Shown: piece after piece, positions 1-9,834 of the stretch
Numbering within the stretch: position 1 is the first letter of the stretch
Layout: each line of letters starts with the position of its first letter
DNA from: Pseudomonas viridiflava
GTDB taxonomy: Bacteria; Pseudomonadota; Gammaproteobacteria; Pseudomonadales; Pseudomonadaceae
Reading direction: 5' to 3'
Assembly: GCF_900580675.1 (NCBI RefSeq)
Contig: NZ_UTBG01000001.1
Span: 434,001 to 498,000, forward strand
Length of the DNA: 64,000 nt
Translations under genes and position numbers: made by a program
Notes under the pieces: generated by a model
What the model saw: only the letters and a program-made list of their open reading frames with translations
What the model was told of the DNA's origin: nothing
The model's database searches: none

Positions 1-1
1 C

Positions 2-184
2 GGCTTCAACGGCGCCAAGTCCAACAAGGGCGAAGACGCCGCCAAATGGCTGAAAGCGCACCCGGTCAAAACCGTGATGGGCGAGAAGACCTGGGACGCG
101 AAAGGCGACCTGAAAGTCTCCGACTACGTGGTTTACCAGTGGGACAAAGACGGCAAATACCACCAGTTGGAAAAGCAGAAGTAA
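2..184 (+). CDS. braC: Branched-chain amino acid ABC transporter substrate-binding protein, C-terminal end (partial)
   Basis: The window opens inside this gene; about 60 C-terminal residues are present, ending with TAA at 182-184. The tail (GFNGAKSNKGEDAAKWLKA, later SDYVVYQWDKDGKYHQ) fits the end of BraC/LivK-type periplasmic binding proteins that deliver Leu, Ile and Val to the membrane complex. The livHMGF genes follow on the same strand 200 bases downstream, which supports the call. The signal peptide and most of the ligand-binding lobes lie outside the window. A REP pair separates it from livH, an arrangement that often gives the binding protein a higher expression level than the permease genes. 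The family name is secure from context; specificity is inferred. Confidence 0.9.
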   Translation, partial: GFNGAKSNKGEDAAKWLKAHPVKTVMGEKTWDAKGDLKVSDYVVYQWDKDGKYHQLEKQK

Positions 185-205
185 GGCATAGCGCCGACGT
201 CCAAA

Positions 206-294
206 TGTGGGAGGGGGCTTGCCCCCGATGACGGTGTGTCAGCCACCCGATGTACAGCTGTCCCACCGCTATCGGGGGCAAGCCCCCTCCCACA
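206..294. repeat. REP doublet (GGGGGCTTGCCCCC family) between braC and livH
   Basis: Two inverted copies of a palindromic unit: TGTGGGAGGGGGCTTGCCCC at 206 and its reverse complement ending at 294, with about 40 bases between them. It can fold into a long hairpin. It lies directly after the binding-protein gene inside the transporter operon. Confidence 0.9.
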
Positions 295-384
295 GGGGAC
301 CGTGTTCTGATCGAGATCTGTCTTTTCCTCCAGAAGCGCCGCACACCTGATGGTGTGCAGGTGCTCACCGCGTGAGATTGCTTT

Positions 385-1299
385 ATGGATGGTATTTTCC
401 TGCAGCAACTGGTCAATGGCCTGACCCTCGGGTCGGTCTATGGCCTGATCGCCATCGGCTACACAATGGTCTATGGCATCATTGGCATGATCAACTTCGC
501 CCACGGCGAGGTTTATATGATTTCCGCTTACCTCGCGGCGATCAGTCTGGCACTGCTGGCTTACTTCGGCATCGAATCCTTCCCGCTGCTCATTCTCGGT
601 ACATTGGTATTCACCGTGGTCGTCACTGGCGTTTACGGTTGGGTCATCGAGCGTGTCGCCTACAAACCGCTGCGCAACTCCACCCGCTTGGCACCGCTGA
701 TCAGCGCCATCGGTATCTCCCTGATCCTGCAGAACTACGCGCAGATCGCCCAGGGCGCCAAGCAACAAGGTATTCCGACGTTGCTGGCCGGGGCCTGGCG
801 TGTCGACATCGGCACCGGGTTCGTTCAGCTCACGTACACCAAGGTTTTCATCCTCGTGGCGGCGTTTGCCGGCATGGCGTTGCTCACCTACATCATCAAA
901 TACACCAAGCTCGGCCGCATGTGCCGCGCCACTCAGCAAGACCGCAAGATGGCCTCGATCCTGGGCATCAACACCGACCGCGTGATCTCCTACGTATTCG
1001 TCATCGGTGCCGCCATGGCGGCCCTGGCCGGTGTGCTGATCACCCTGAACTACGGCACGTTCGACTTCTATGCCGGCTTCATCATCGGCATCAAGGCATT
1101 TACCGCAGCGGTACTCGGCGGCATCGGCTCCCTGCCTGGGGCCATGCTGGGCGGGATCATCCTGGGTATTTCCGAGTCGTTGTTCTCGGGGTTGATCAAC
1201 TCTGACTACAAAGACGTGTTCAGTTTCTCCCTGCTGGTGGTGATTCTGATTTTCCGTCCCCAGGGCCTGCTTGGTCGCCCACTCGTGGCGAAGGTGTAA
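385..1299 (+). CDS. livH: Branched-chain amino acid ABC transporter permease LivH/BraD
   Basis: A 304-residue inner-membrane permease, one of the two channel subunits of the Leu/Ile/Val importer. The N-terminus (FLQQLVNGLTLGSVYGLIAI) and the segment YGIIGMINFAHGEVYM are hallmarks of the LivH family. The protein is a run of hydrophobic segments, about eight by eye, and ends with the usual VLIFRPQGLLG motif that precedes the cytoplasmic tail. The start ATG at 385 gives the expected family length. livM begins 2 bases after its stop, so the two are translationally close. It partners with LivM and with the ATPases LivG and LivF encoded next. Confidence 0.96.
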   Translation: MDGIFLQQLVNGLTLGSVYGLIAIGYTMVYGIIGMINFAHGEVYMISAYLAAISLALLAYFGIESFPLLILGTLVFTVVVTGVYGWVIERVAYKPLRNSTRLAPLISAIGISLILQNYAQIAQGAKQQGIPTLLAGAWRVDIGTGFVQLTYTKVFILVAAFAGMALLTYIIKYTKLGRMCRATQQDRKMASILGINTDRVISYVFVIGAAMAALAGVLITLNYGTFDFYAGFIIGIKAFTAAVLGGIGSLPGAMLGGIILGISESLFSGLINSDYKDVFSFSLLVVILIFRPQGLLGRPLVAKV

Positions 1300-1301
1300 A
1301 C

Positions 1302-2579
1302 ATGTCTGCTGCCAAACCCATCGATATCAAGAAAAGTGTGGTCGATACGGTCCTCGCCGGGCTGATTTCGTTGATCGTGTTCGGTCCGATCGTCGGCGTG
1401 GTCCTCGACGGCTACAGCTTCAACCTGGAACCGGCCCGCGTGGGCCTGCTGGTCGCCATCGTGATGGCCGGCCGCTTTGCCATGAGCCTGTTCCTGCAAA
1501 CCCCCAAGGGCTTGAAAGTCCTGCAGGGTTTCGAGAGCAGTGGTTCCGGCGTGCATGTACTGCCACCGGACTACAAATCGCGGCTGCGCTGGATCATCCC
1601 GGCATTGATCGTGATTGCCATCGTGTTCCCGATCTTCGCCAACAAATACCTGCTGACCGTGGTGATCCTCGGGCTGATCTACGTGTTGCTCGGCCTTGGG
1701 CTGAACATCGTGGTCGGCCTGGCCGGGCTGCTCGACCTGGGTTACGTGGCGTTCTACGCCATCGGCGCCTACGGCCTGGCGCTGGGTTATCAATACCTCG
1801 GCCTGGGCTTCTGGAGCGTGCTGCCACTGGCGGCCATTGCGGCGGCGTTGGCGGGGTGCATACTCGGGTTCCCCGTATTGCGAATGCACGGCGACTATCT
1901 GGCCATCGTGACCCTGGGCTTCGGTGAAATCATCCGCTTGGTGCTCAACAACTGGCTTTCGTTTACCGGCGGGCCGAACGGCATGCCGGTGCCTTCGCCG
2001 ACATTCCTCGGCCTGGAATTCGGGCGCAAAGCGAAGGAAGGCGGGATTCCGTTCCACGAGTTCTTTGGTCTCGATTACAACCCCAACATCAAATTCATGT
2101 TCATCTACATCGTGCTGTTCCTGGTGGTGCTGGCCGTGCTCTACATCAAGCACCGCCTGACCCGCATGCCGGTCGGCCGCGCCTGGGAAGCCTTGCGCGA
2201 AGACGAAATCGCCTGCCGTTCCATGGGCCTGAACCACGTGTTGGTCAAGCTCTCGGCGTTCACCATTGGCGCGTCCACCGCAGGTCTGGCCGGGGTGTTT
2301 TTCGCCAGTTACCAAGGCTTCGTCAACCCGTCGTCGTTCACCTTCTTCGAATCGGCGCTGATCCTGGCTATCGTCGTGCTTGGCGGCATGGGCTCGACGG
2401 TCGGTGTGGTGATTGCAGCCTTCGTATTAACCGTTGCGCCGGAACTGCTGCGCAGCTTCAGTGAATACCGCGTGCTGCTGTTTGGGGTGCTGATGGTGGT
2501 GATGATGATCTGGCGACCGCGCGGCCTGATCCGGATCAGCCGTACCGGTGTGACACCACGCAAGGGGGTAGCGCCATGA
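1302..2579 (+). CDS. livM: Branched-chain amino acid ABC transporter permease LivM/BraE
   Basis: A 425-residue inner-membrane permease, second channel subunit of the importer. The N-terminal third carries extra membrane segments, as usual in proteobacterial LivM, followed by the conserved core GLGLNIVVGLAGLLDLGYVA and the EAA-like cytoplasmic loop near GRAWEALREDEIACRSMGLN, which contacts the ATPases. It ends with IWRPRGLIRI. Its stop codon overlaps the livG start in ATGA (2576-2579), a sign of translational coupling. Confidence 0.96.
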   Translation: MSAAKPIDIKKSVVDTVLAGLISLIVFGPIVGVVLDGYSFNLEPARVGLLVAIVMAGRFAMSLFLQTPKGLKVLQGFESSGSGVHVLPPDYKSRLRWIIPALIVIAIVFPIFANKYLLTVVILGLIYVLLGLGLNIVVGLAGLLDLGYVAFYAIGAYGLALGYQYLGLGFWSVLPLAAIAAALAGCILGFPVLRMHGDYLAIVTLGFGEIIRLVLNNWLSFTGGPNGMPVPSPTFLGLEFGRKAKEGGIPFHEFFGLDYNPNIKFMFIYIVLFLVVLAVLYIKHRLTRMPVGRAWEALREDEIACRSMGLNHVLVKLSAFTIGASTAGLAGVFFASYQGFVNPSSFTFFESALILAIVVLGGMGSTVGVVIAAFVLTVAPELLRSFSEYRVLLFGVLMVVMMIWRPRGLIRISRTGVTPRKGVAP

Positions 2580-3451
2580 GCAAGGAAGTCGTCCTCTCCG
2601 TGGAACACCTGATGATGCACTTCGGTGGCATCAAGGCCCTGAGCGATGTGAGCCTCAAGGTCGAACGCAATTCGATTTTCGCCTTGATCGGCCCCAACGG
2701 CGCTGGCAAGACCACCGTGTTCAACTGCCTCACCGGCTTCTACAAAGCCAGCGGCGGCAAGATCGAACTGAACATTCGTGGCGAGCGCACCAATGTGATC
2801 CAGTTGCTCGGTGAGCGCTTCAAGGCCGTCGACTTCGTCTCGCCAAAAAGCTTCTTCAGCCGGGTCTACTACAAAATGTTCGGCGGCACCCACCTGGTCA
2901 ACCGCGCCGGCCTGGCGCGGACCTTCCAGAACATTCGCTTGTTCAAGGAAATGTCGGTGCTGGAAAACCTGTTGGTGGCCCAGCACATGTGGGTCAACCG
3001 CAACATGCTCGCGGGCATCCTCAACACCAAGGGCTACCGCAAGGCTGAAAGCGATGCGCTCGACCATGCCTTTTATTGGCTCGAAGTGGTCGACCTGGTG
3101 GACTGCGCCAACCGCCTTGCCGGCGAGCTTTCCTACGGCCAACAGCGCCGCCTGGAAATCGCCCGCGCCATGTGCACGCGGCCGCAGATTATCTGCCTGG
3201 ACGAACCGGCCGCGGGCCTCAACCCGCAGGAAACCGAAGCCCTCAGCGCGATGATTCGCCTGCTGCGCGACGAACACGACCTCACGGTGGTGCTGATCGA
3301 ACACGACATGGGCATGGTAATGAGTATTTCCGACCACATCGTGGTACTCGACCACGGCAACGTGATCGCCGAGGGCGGGCCGGAAGCGATCCGCAACGAC
3401 CCTAAAGTGATTGCCGCCTACCTGGGCGCAGACGAGGAGGAGCTGGTATGA
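2576..3451 (+). CDS. livG: Branched-chain amino acid ABC transporter ATP-binding protein LivG/BraF, with internal insertion
   Basis: A 291-residue ABC ATPase that powers the Liv importer. Visible motifs are Walker A GPNGAGKT (residues 39-46), the signature LSYGQQRRLEIARAM, Walker B IICLDEPAAGLNP and the switch histidine in VLIEHDMG. LivG proteins I know are about 255 residues; this one has about 35 extra residues (roughly 67-105, including VIQLLGERFKAVDFVSPKSF) between Walker A and the Q-loop region RTFQNIRLF. The insert is in frame and codon use looks normal. Start and stop overlap livM and livF by ATGA, so the four genes form one operon. Confidence 0.95.
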   Translation: MSKEVVLSVEHLMMHFGGIKALSDVSLKVERNSIFALIGPNGAGKTTVFNCLTGFYKASGGKIELNIRGERTNVIQLLGERFKAVDFVSPKSFFSRVYYKMFGGTHLVNRAGLARTFQNIRLFKEMSVLENLLVAQHMWVNRNMLAGILNTKGYRKAESDALDHAFYWLEVVDLVDCANRLAGELSYGQQRRLEIARAMCTRPQIICLDEPAAGLNPQETEALSAMIRLLRDEHDLTVVLIEHDMGMVMSISDHIVVLDHGNVIAEGGPEAIRNDPKVIAAYLGADEEELV

Positions 3452-4164
3452 GTGCACCTATCCTCGAAATGAAGGACCTGGACGTGTTCTACGGCCCGAT
3501 CCAGGCCCTGAAAAAAGTCTCGTTGCACATCAACGAAGGCGAAACCGTGAGCCTGATCGGCTCCAACGGCGCGGGTAAATCCACGCTGCTGATGTCGATT
3601 TTCGGCCAACCGCGGGCCGAGTCCGGGCAGATCATCTACAACGGCGTCGACATTACGCACAAGTCGTCGCACTACATCGCGTCGAACGGCATTGCACAGT
3701 CGCCGGAAGGGCGGCGGGTGTTCCCCGACATGACCGTCGAGGAAAACCTGCTGATGGGCACCATCCCGATTGGCGACAAGTTCGCCAGCGAAGACATGCA
3801 GCGCATGTTCGATCTGTTCCCGCGCCTCAAGGAACGGCGTAACCAGCGCGCGATGACCATGTCCGGTGGTGAGCAGCAAATGCTCGCCATCGCCCGCGCG
3901 CTGATGAGCCGGCCCAAGCTGTTGCTGCTGGACGAACCCAGCCTGGGCCTGGCGCCGATTGTGGTGAAGCAGATCTTTTCGACCTTGCGTGAGTTGGCAT
4001 CCACCGGGATGACCATCTTTCTGGTGGAACAGAACGCCAACCATGCGCTGCGCTTGTCGGACCGTGCGTACGTGATGGTCAACGGCGAGATTCGCCTGAC
4101 GGGCACCGGCAAGGAATTGCTGGTGAACGAGGAAGTGCGCAACGCTTATCTTGGTGGGCATTGA
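3448..4164 (+). CDS. livF: Branched-chain amino acid ABC transporter ATP-binding protein LivF/BraG
   Basis: A 238-residue ABC ATPase, second nucleotide-binding subunit of the Liv importer. It shows Walker A GSNGAGKS, the signature MSGGEQQMLAIARAL, Walker B LLLLDEPSLGLAP and a switch histidine replaced in context by LVEQNANHAL, which is usual for LivF. The length matches the family. It overlaps livG by four bases (ATGA at 3448) and is the last gene of the operon; a REP doublet follows 40 bases after the stop. Confidence 0.96.
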   Translation: MSAPILEMKDLDVFYGPIQALKKVSLHINEGETVSLIGSNGAGKSTLLMSIFGQPRAESGQIIYNGVDITHKSSHYIASNGIAQSPEGRRVFPDMTVEENLLMGTIPIGDKFASEDMQRMFDLFPRLKERRNQRAMTMSGGEQQMLAIARALMSRPKLLLLDEPSLGLAPIVVKQIFSTLRELASTGMTIFLVEQNANHALRLSDRAYVMVNGEIRLTGTGKELLVNEEVRNAYLGGH

Positions 4165-4205
4165 TCTAAAAACTGGATGCAGTAAACCCTGTGGAAACTG
4201 GCTTA

Positions 4206-4292
4206 TGTGGGAGCTGGCTCGCCTGCGATGCAGACACTTCGGTATGTCATGCAAACCGAAGTGATGCCATCGCAGGCAAGCCAGCTCCCACA
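4206..4292. repeat. REP doublet (GGGAGCTGGCTTGCCTGCGAT family) after livF
   Basis: Inverted arms at 4206-4230 and 4268-4292 (TGTGGGAGCTGGCT-GCCTGCGATG and complement). The loop itself contains a second inverted repeat, CACTTCGG and CCGAAGTG, so the element can form a nested hairpin. It sits at the end of the liv operon. Confidence 0.9.
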
Positions 4293-5750
<1,458 letters not shown>

Positions 5751-5766
5751 GGCTTTAGACCGCGTC

Positions 5767-5855
5767 GCCTGCTTCGCGAGCAAGCCCGCTCCCACACTTG
5801 ACCGCGTCCTATCGCTGGAATGCGGTCAACTGTGGGAGCTGGCTTGCCTGCGATG
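5767..5855. repeat. Mixed REP pair after the SDR gene
   Basis: The left arm is GCGAGCAAGCCCGCTCCCACA (5776-5796) and the right arm is TGTGGGAGCTGGCTTGCCTG (from 5831). The two arms belong to different REP subtypes (CGCGAGC versus GCAGGC ends) and point away from each other, unlike the usual matched doublet. Confidence 0.8.
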
Positions 5856-5867
5856 AGGCCCTGAAAG

Positions 5868-6977
5868 TCAGCCTAAATGCTGGGTCAAACCCTGATAGCA
5901 GGTCGCCAAGTGATACGGCGTGGTCGACGGCATGTCCCGTCGGCTCACGGCGCCCTTGGCATCCAGGCACTCGTGCCAGCCTTTTGCATGCAGGAAGTGC
6001 TGGTCCAGCGCCAGCAACTGGCGTTGCAGCACGGCCTCGCCGCCAGGGCGCAAGGTCAGGGCTCGCAGGTATTCGGCCTGGGCCCAGATGCGCTGGGTGC
6101 CGTCGCGGACGCTGCCGTCCAGGGCGAGCATGCCGCTGACCGCGCCGGTCGATTTATCCACACCCTTGAGCTCGGCGTAGGAAAATGCCCGCGTCAATGA
6201 GGCGTGCAGCGGCGTGCCGCGCAGCACATCGGAAGACTCCAGCAAAAAGAACCATTCGAACTGGTGCCCCGGCTCAAACCAGTTATCCACAGCACCCAGC
6301 GGTTTCTCCATCATCACGCCGTGCTGGCGGTCGATGAAGCGCTTTTGCATCGCGGTGGCCAGGTCCAGCAGCGCGTCTTGCGTGATGGCATCTTCACGCA
6401 CCGCCAGCGTGGCGAGGAAACCTTCGGCCAGGTGCATCAGCGGGTTTTGCAGGGGGCCGGCATTGAGCGATGACCAGTTACGCTCCAGTACGGCTTCGTA
6501 CAGGCCGTCGCCGGTGGCGAAACGTTCGGCGACCACGGTCAGGGCCGCATCGAGCACCGATTCCACCAGCGGCTCACGCACCTTGGCCCAATAATGGGCG
6601 CAGGCAAAGATGATGAACGCGTGGGTGTAGAGGTCTTTGCGCTTGTCCAGCGGCTGGCCGGCCGGGTCGATGCTGTAGAACCAGCCGCCGTGCTCGGCGT
6701 CGTGGAAATGCCGTTGCAGGGAACGGAACAGCGCGGCCGCGCGCTCTTCGGCAAAGGCCTTGCCAGGCTCGCCGATCAGGCTGGCAAACAGGTACAGCTG
6801 CCGGGCACAGGCCATGGCACGGTAGCGCTGCGGCGGCAATGGCTGGTGATCGGCGCCCAGCGCCTCATAGGGCAACGCCAACTCGGCATTCCAGCCCGGG
6901 CCTTGCCAGAGCGGCACGATCAGGCTGTGGAAGTGCGTAAGCACGGTGTTCAAGGAGGGTTGGGAAGCACTGGGCAT
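5868..6977 (-). CDS. AGE-family epimerase/isomerase (N-acylglucosamine 2-epimerase fold)
   Basis: A 369-residue cytosolic protein of the (alpha/alpha)6-barrel AGE family, which contains N-acetylglucosamine 2-epimerases, mannose or aldose-ketose isomerases and cellobiose epimerases. Recognisable family segments include DPAGQPLDKRKDLYTHAFII, HLAEGFLA and NWFEPGHQFEWFFLL, the last holding the conserved histidine and glutamate near the active site. The typical Pseudomonas annotation is D-mannose isomerase or AGE-type protein, but the sugar cannot be fixed from sequence. No sugar-transport or kinase gene is adjacent. The start ATG at 6977 gives an N-terminus without signal peptide. Confidence 0.85.
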   Translation of the reverse strand: MPSASQPSLNTVLTHFHSLIVPLWQGPGWNAELALPYEALGADHQPLPPQRYRAMACARQLYLFASLIGEPGKAFAEERAAALFRSLQRHFHDAEHGGWFYSIDPAGQPLDKRKDLYTHAFIIFACAHYWAKVREPLVESVLDAALTVVAERFATGDGLYEAVLERNWSSLNAGPLQNPLMHLAEGFLATLAVREDAITQDALLDLATAMQKRFIDRQHGVMMEKPLGAVDNWFEPGHQFEWFFLLESSDVLRGTPLHASLTRAFSYAELKGVDKSTGAVSGMLALDGSVRDGTQRIWAQAEYLRALTLRPGGEAVLQRQLLALDQHFLHAKGWHECLDAKGAVSRRDMPSTTPYHLATCYQGLTQHLG

Positions 6978-7051
6978 CGGCTGGCGTCGTCACGGCATGT
7001 GTGTAGGCGCGCATGGTATCAGGCTTGGGATTGGTGGTGTCTGTGAGTGAG

Positions 7052-7134
7052 CCATCGGGAGCAAGCCCCCTCCCACAGTGGACCGCATTCCAAAGGTAGG
7101 ACGCGGTTAAGTGTGGGGCTTGCTCGCGAAGAGG
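7052..7134. repeat. Degenerate mixed REP pair
   Basis: The left arm is ATCGGGAGCAAGCCCCCTCCCACA and the right arm is TGTGGGGCTTGCTCGCGAAG. The arms are from different REP subtypes and the right arm has lost several bases. It lies between the epimerase and hupE genes. Confidence 0.65.
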
Positions 7135-7153
7135 CCCTCAGCAGCGCTGCAAA

Positions 7154-7726
7154 TCAGCCCGCCAGCAACCACACTCCAGTCGCCGCCGAGGCCGCCCCGG
7201 CAACCCGCACCAACGGCGCCGCCGCAGCCGGCAGGAAGCGCACCACGGCATACCCGGCAGCGTGCAACACCGCCGTCGCGCCGACAAAACCTGCGGCATA
7301 CGTCCAGGGGCTGGACATGTCCGGCAGCTCCAGGCCATGGGCCACGCCGTGGAACAGCGCGAACAACGCCGTGGCACCCACGGCCACGAACAACGGTGGC
7401 CGTACCGCCAGCGCCACCGCCAGGCCCAGGGCCAGTACCGAGGCAGCAATGCCGCTTTCCAGCGCCGGCAATTGCAGCCCTTCAAAACCCAGCACGCCGC
7501 CGATCAGCATGGTGCCGACAAAGGTGCACGGCAGCGCCCAGCGCGCCGCGCCTTTTTGTTGCGCGGCCCACAAACCGACCGCAACCATGGCCAGCAAGTG
7601 GTCGATGCCGCCCAGGGGGTGGCTGATACCGGCGAACAGGCCGTTGTCGCCGTGGCCCGGGTGAGCGAAGGCCAGGGCAGGGGTGAGCAGCAGGGCGGCG
7701 GCGGCGAAGAGTTTGTTGAGGCTCAT
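7154..7726 (-). CDS. hupE: HupE/UreJ family nickel-cobalt transporter
   Basis: A 190-residue membrane protein with an N-terminal signal-like hydrophobic segment followed by HPGHGD and the family metal motif HPLGGIDHLLAM, then about five further membrane helices and a second histidine pair in FHGVAHG. HupE/UreJ proteins move Ni2+ for urease or hydrogenase maturation. It lies 21 bases downstream of ureG on the same strand, so it probably supplies nickel to the UreEFG maturation proteins. Transport direction and metal are inferred from the family and context. Confidence 0.9.
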   Translation of the reverse strand: MSLNKLFAAAALLLTPALAFAHPGHGDNGLFAGISHPLGGIDHLLAMVAVGLWAAQQKGAARWALPCTFVGTMLIGGVLGFEGLQLPALESGIAASVLALGLAVALAVRPPLFVAVGATALFALFHGVAHGLELPDMSSPWTYAAGFVGATAVLHAAGYAVVRFLPAAAAPLVRVAGAASAATGVWLLAG

Positions 7727-7747
7727 GGACAGGTTCCTTGGGGTTGA

Positions 7748-8362
7748 TCAGGCAGCGGTCAGCAGACCCTGGCGTTCGATAAAGGCAACGATCTCTTCCA
7801 GGCCGACACCGGTTTTCTGGTTGCTGAATACAAAGGGTTTACCGTTGCGCATGCGCTGGGTGTCGCTGTTCATCAGTTCCAGCGACGCGCCGACCAGCGG
7901 CGCCAGGTCGATCTTGTTGATCACCAGCAGGTCGGATTTGCAAATACCGGGCCCGCCCTTGCGCGGCAGCTTGTCGCCGGCCGACACATCGATCACATAG
8001 ATGGTCAGGTCCGACAGCTCCGGGCTGAAGGTGGCCGAGAGGTTGTCGCCGCCGGACTCCACCAGAATCAGGTCCAGGCCGGGAAAGCGACGGTTGAGTT
8101 GGTCGACCGCTTCGAGGTTGATCGAGGCGTCTTCGCGGATCGCCGTGTGCGGGCAGCCGCCGGTCTCCACGCCGATGATGCGCTCTGGCGCCAGGGCCTG
8201 GTTGCGCACCAGGAAATCGGCGTCTTCGCGGGTATAGATGTCGTTGGTGACCACCGCCAGGTTGTAGCGATCGCGCAGCGCGAGGCACAGGGCCAGGGTC
8301 AGCGCAGTTTTGCCGGAGCCGACCGGGCCGCCGATGCCGACGCGCAAAGGTTGTGTATTCAT
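7748..8362 (-). CDS. ureG: Urease accessory GTPase UreG
   Basis: A 204-residue SIMIBI-class GTPase that drives nickel insertion into urease together with UreD, UreF and UreE. The P-loop GPVGSGKT is at residues 12-19, the invariant nickel-binding CPH motif at 70-72 ([15 protein letters not shown]), the switch segment ESGGDNLSA at about 102-110, and the guanine-specificity motif NKID at 149-152. All key residues are intact and the length is normal. It follows ureF by 24 bases and precedes hupE, forming a ureE-ureF-ureG-hupE operon that is separated by about 11 kb from the structural urease genes. Confidence 0.97.
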   Translation of the reverse strand: MNTQPLRVGIGGPVGSGKTALTLALCLALRDRYNLAVVTNDIYTREDADFLVRNQALAPERIIGVETGGCPHTAIREDASINLEAVDQLNRRFPGLDLILVESGGDNLSATFSPELSDLTIYVIDVSAGDKLPRKGGPGICKSDLLVINKIDLAPLVGASLELMNSDTQRMRNGKPFVFSNQKTGVGLEEIVAFIERQGLLTAA

Positions 8363-8386
8363 AAACTTCTCCAGAAAAAAAAGGCC

Positions 8387-9061
8387 CTAGGAACGGAACA
8401 GGCGGCTGTACTGGCGCTCATGGGCCATGCACGCCAGGGACAGGCCAAAGGCGGCGCTGCCGAAATGGTTTGGGTCGATGCGGCTGGCGTCCTGCTGCGC
8501 CTGTTGCAGCAGCGGCAGCAACTCGCTGGTCAGGCGTTGCGCGGCTTGCTGGCCCAAAGGCAACGTCTTCATCAGCACGGCCAATTGGTTTTCCAGCCAG
8601 CTCCAGAGCCAGGCGGCGAGGGCGTCGTCGGGGCTGATATGCCAGGCCCGTGCTGCCAGCGCCCAGCCCAGGGCCAGGTGCGGTTCGGGCTGTTGTGCCA
8701 GAAAGCCGCGCGCGGCGTCGTCGAGTTCCGGCAGGCCATTGAGCAATTGCTGCAGGGAGTAGCCCATCTGCCGGCTCTCCTGATACAGCTCGCGGGTCTC
8801 GCGGCTGGCGCGGTGTTCTTCGCACAATTGCGCCAGGTGCGGCCAGTCCGGCTCAGCGGCGGCGCGGCAGTGGGCGAGCAACAGCGGCGCTTCGAAGCGC
8901 GCCAGGTTGAGCAGCAGTTGGTCGCTGATCCAGCGTCGTGCGCTGTCTGCATCATTCACGCGCGCATTTTCCACGGCCATTTCCAGCCCCTGGGAATAGC
9001 TGTAGCCGCCAATCGGCAATTGCGGGCTGGCCAGACGCAACAACGCCCAGGCTGGGTTCAT
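8387..9061 (-). CDS. ureF: Urease accessory protein UreF
   Basis: A 224-residue all-helical accessory protein that bridges UreD-bound apo-urease and UreG and gates GTP hydrolysis. The N-terminal LLRLASPQLPIGGYSYSQGLE is the UreF signature, and the C-terminal FGSAAFGLSLACMAHE lies in the UreG-contact region. The start ATG at 9061 overlaps the end of ureE (9058-9061), consistent with translational coupling. Confidence 0.96.
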   Translation of the reverse strand: MNPAWALLRLASPQLPIGGYSYSQGLEMAVENARVNDADSARRWISDQLLLNLARFEAPLLLAHCRAAAEPDWPHLAQLCEEHRASRETRELYQESRQMGYSLQQLLNGLPELDDAARGFLAQQPEPHLALGWALAARAWHISPDDALAAWLWSWLENQLAVLMKTLPLGQQAAQRLTSELLPLLQQAQQDASRIDPNHFGSAAFGLSLACMAHERQYSRLFRS

Positions 9062-9558
9062 AAACGCACGCCGAACTGGTGCAGCTTGGGCGGGTAGTTG
9101 AAGTCTTCATCGCCATGGCGTGAATGATGGTGGCCACCGCCGTAGGCGCCGTGTTCCGGCTGGAACGGCGCCTCGAGGGTCTCGGTGTGGGCGCCGAGCT
9201 GCTCGAGCATGGCCTTGAGCACGTAGTCATCGAGCAAGCGCAACCAACCATCCCCGACTTGCAACGCCACATGGCGGTTGCCCAGGTGATACGCGGCGCG
9301 GGTCAGTTCGAAGGCGCTACTGCAGGTGACGTGCAGCAGTTGTTCAGGGCGTGCGCACACGCGTACGACGCGTCCGTCTTCGGCCTGTAGAAATTCGCCA
9401 TCGTGCAGAGGCGGCTGGCCACGCTCCAAGAACAGGCCGACGTCTTCACCTTCGGCACTGAAACAGCGCAGGCGGCTTTTGCTGCGGGCTTCGAAATTCA
9501 GCAGCAACTCGGCGGCCCAGAGGGCTTGGGGGGCGATTCGGCGATGGATCACCAGCAT
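9058..9558 (-). CDS. ureE: Urease accessory nickel metallochaperone UreE
   Basis: A 166-residue nickel carrier that delivers Ni2+ to the UreG/UreF/UreD complex. The N-terminal domain includes RSKSRLRCFSAEGEDVGLFL, the central domain contains the conserved metal-site histidine in YHLGNRHVALQV, and the C-terminal tail is histidine-rich (GGGHHHSRHGDEDFNYPP) but shorter than the poly-His tail of Klebsiella UreE. It is the first gene of the ureEFG-hupE group. The 276 bases upstream hold no gene; I saw no clear sigma-54 element there. Confidence 0.96.
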   Translation of the reverse strand: MLVIHRRIAPQALWAAELLLNFEARSKSRLRCFSAEGEDVGLFLERGQPPLHDGEFLQAEDGRVVRVCARPEQLLHVTCSSAFELTRAAYHLGNRHVALQVGDGWLRLLDDYVLKAMLEQLGAHTETLEAPFQPEHGAYGGGHHHSRHGDEDFNYPPKLHQFGVRL

Positions 9559-9834
9559 CAGACATCTTCCAGCTATGAGCGATGAAAGACATAGAGCAAG
9601 GGGCTTGCCAACCTGACTTTTGGGTAGGAATCGCCTGTAGGCAGGTGCGCGAATGCCACTAAACAGGGCGCAGCAATTGTGTGGGCGCGATCCAAAATGG
9701 TGCGTCTTGAGGTTTGGCGCACCCGGCTAGAGCGTTTTGAGAAGCGTCCTACAAAAACGCAGGAGTCGCCGTTCATCGGCCTGGCTATTGTTTGATTAGG
9801 CTGGTCGCCGTGTTTAATTCACTGCGTGCTGATT

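Noticed and set aside
6156..6292. Further TTATCCACA sequences inside the AGE epimerase gene, and others inside cobG (39472, 39558)
   Set aside because: They fall within codons for VDN, VDK and similar peptides in conserved coding sequence, so they are best seen as chance and were not added to the DnaA-box cluster.
7047..7664. 205-codon plus-strand frame opposite hupE
   Set aside because: It runs through a REP element and is the antisense of a well-supported HupE gene.
9559..9825. NtrC-like site and sigma-54 promoter upstream of ureE
   Set aside because: A half-site-like CGCACCATTTTGGATCGCG is present, but no GG-N10-GC promoter was found in the right place, so the evidence is too weak.
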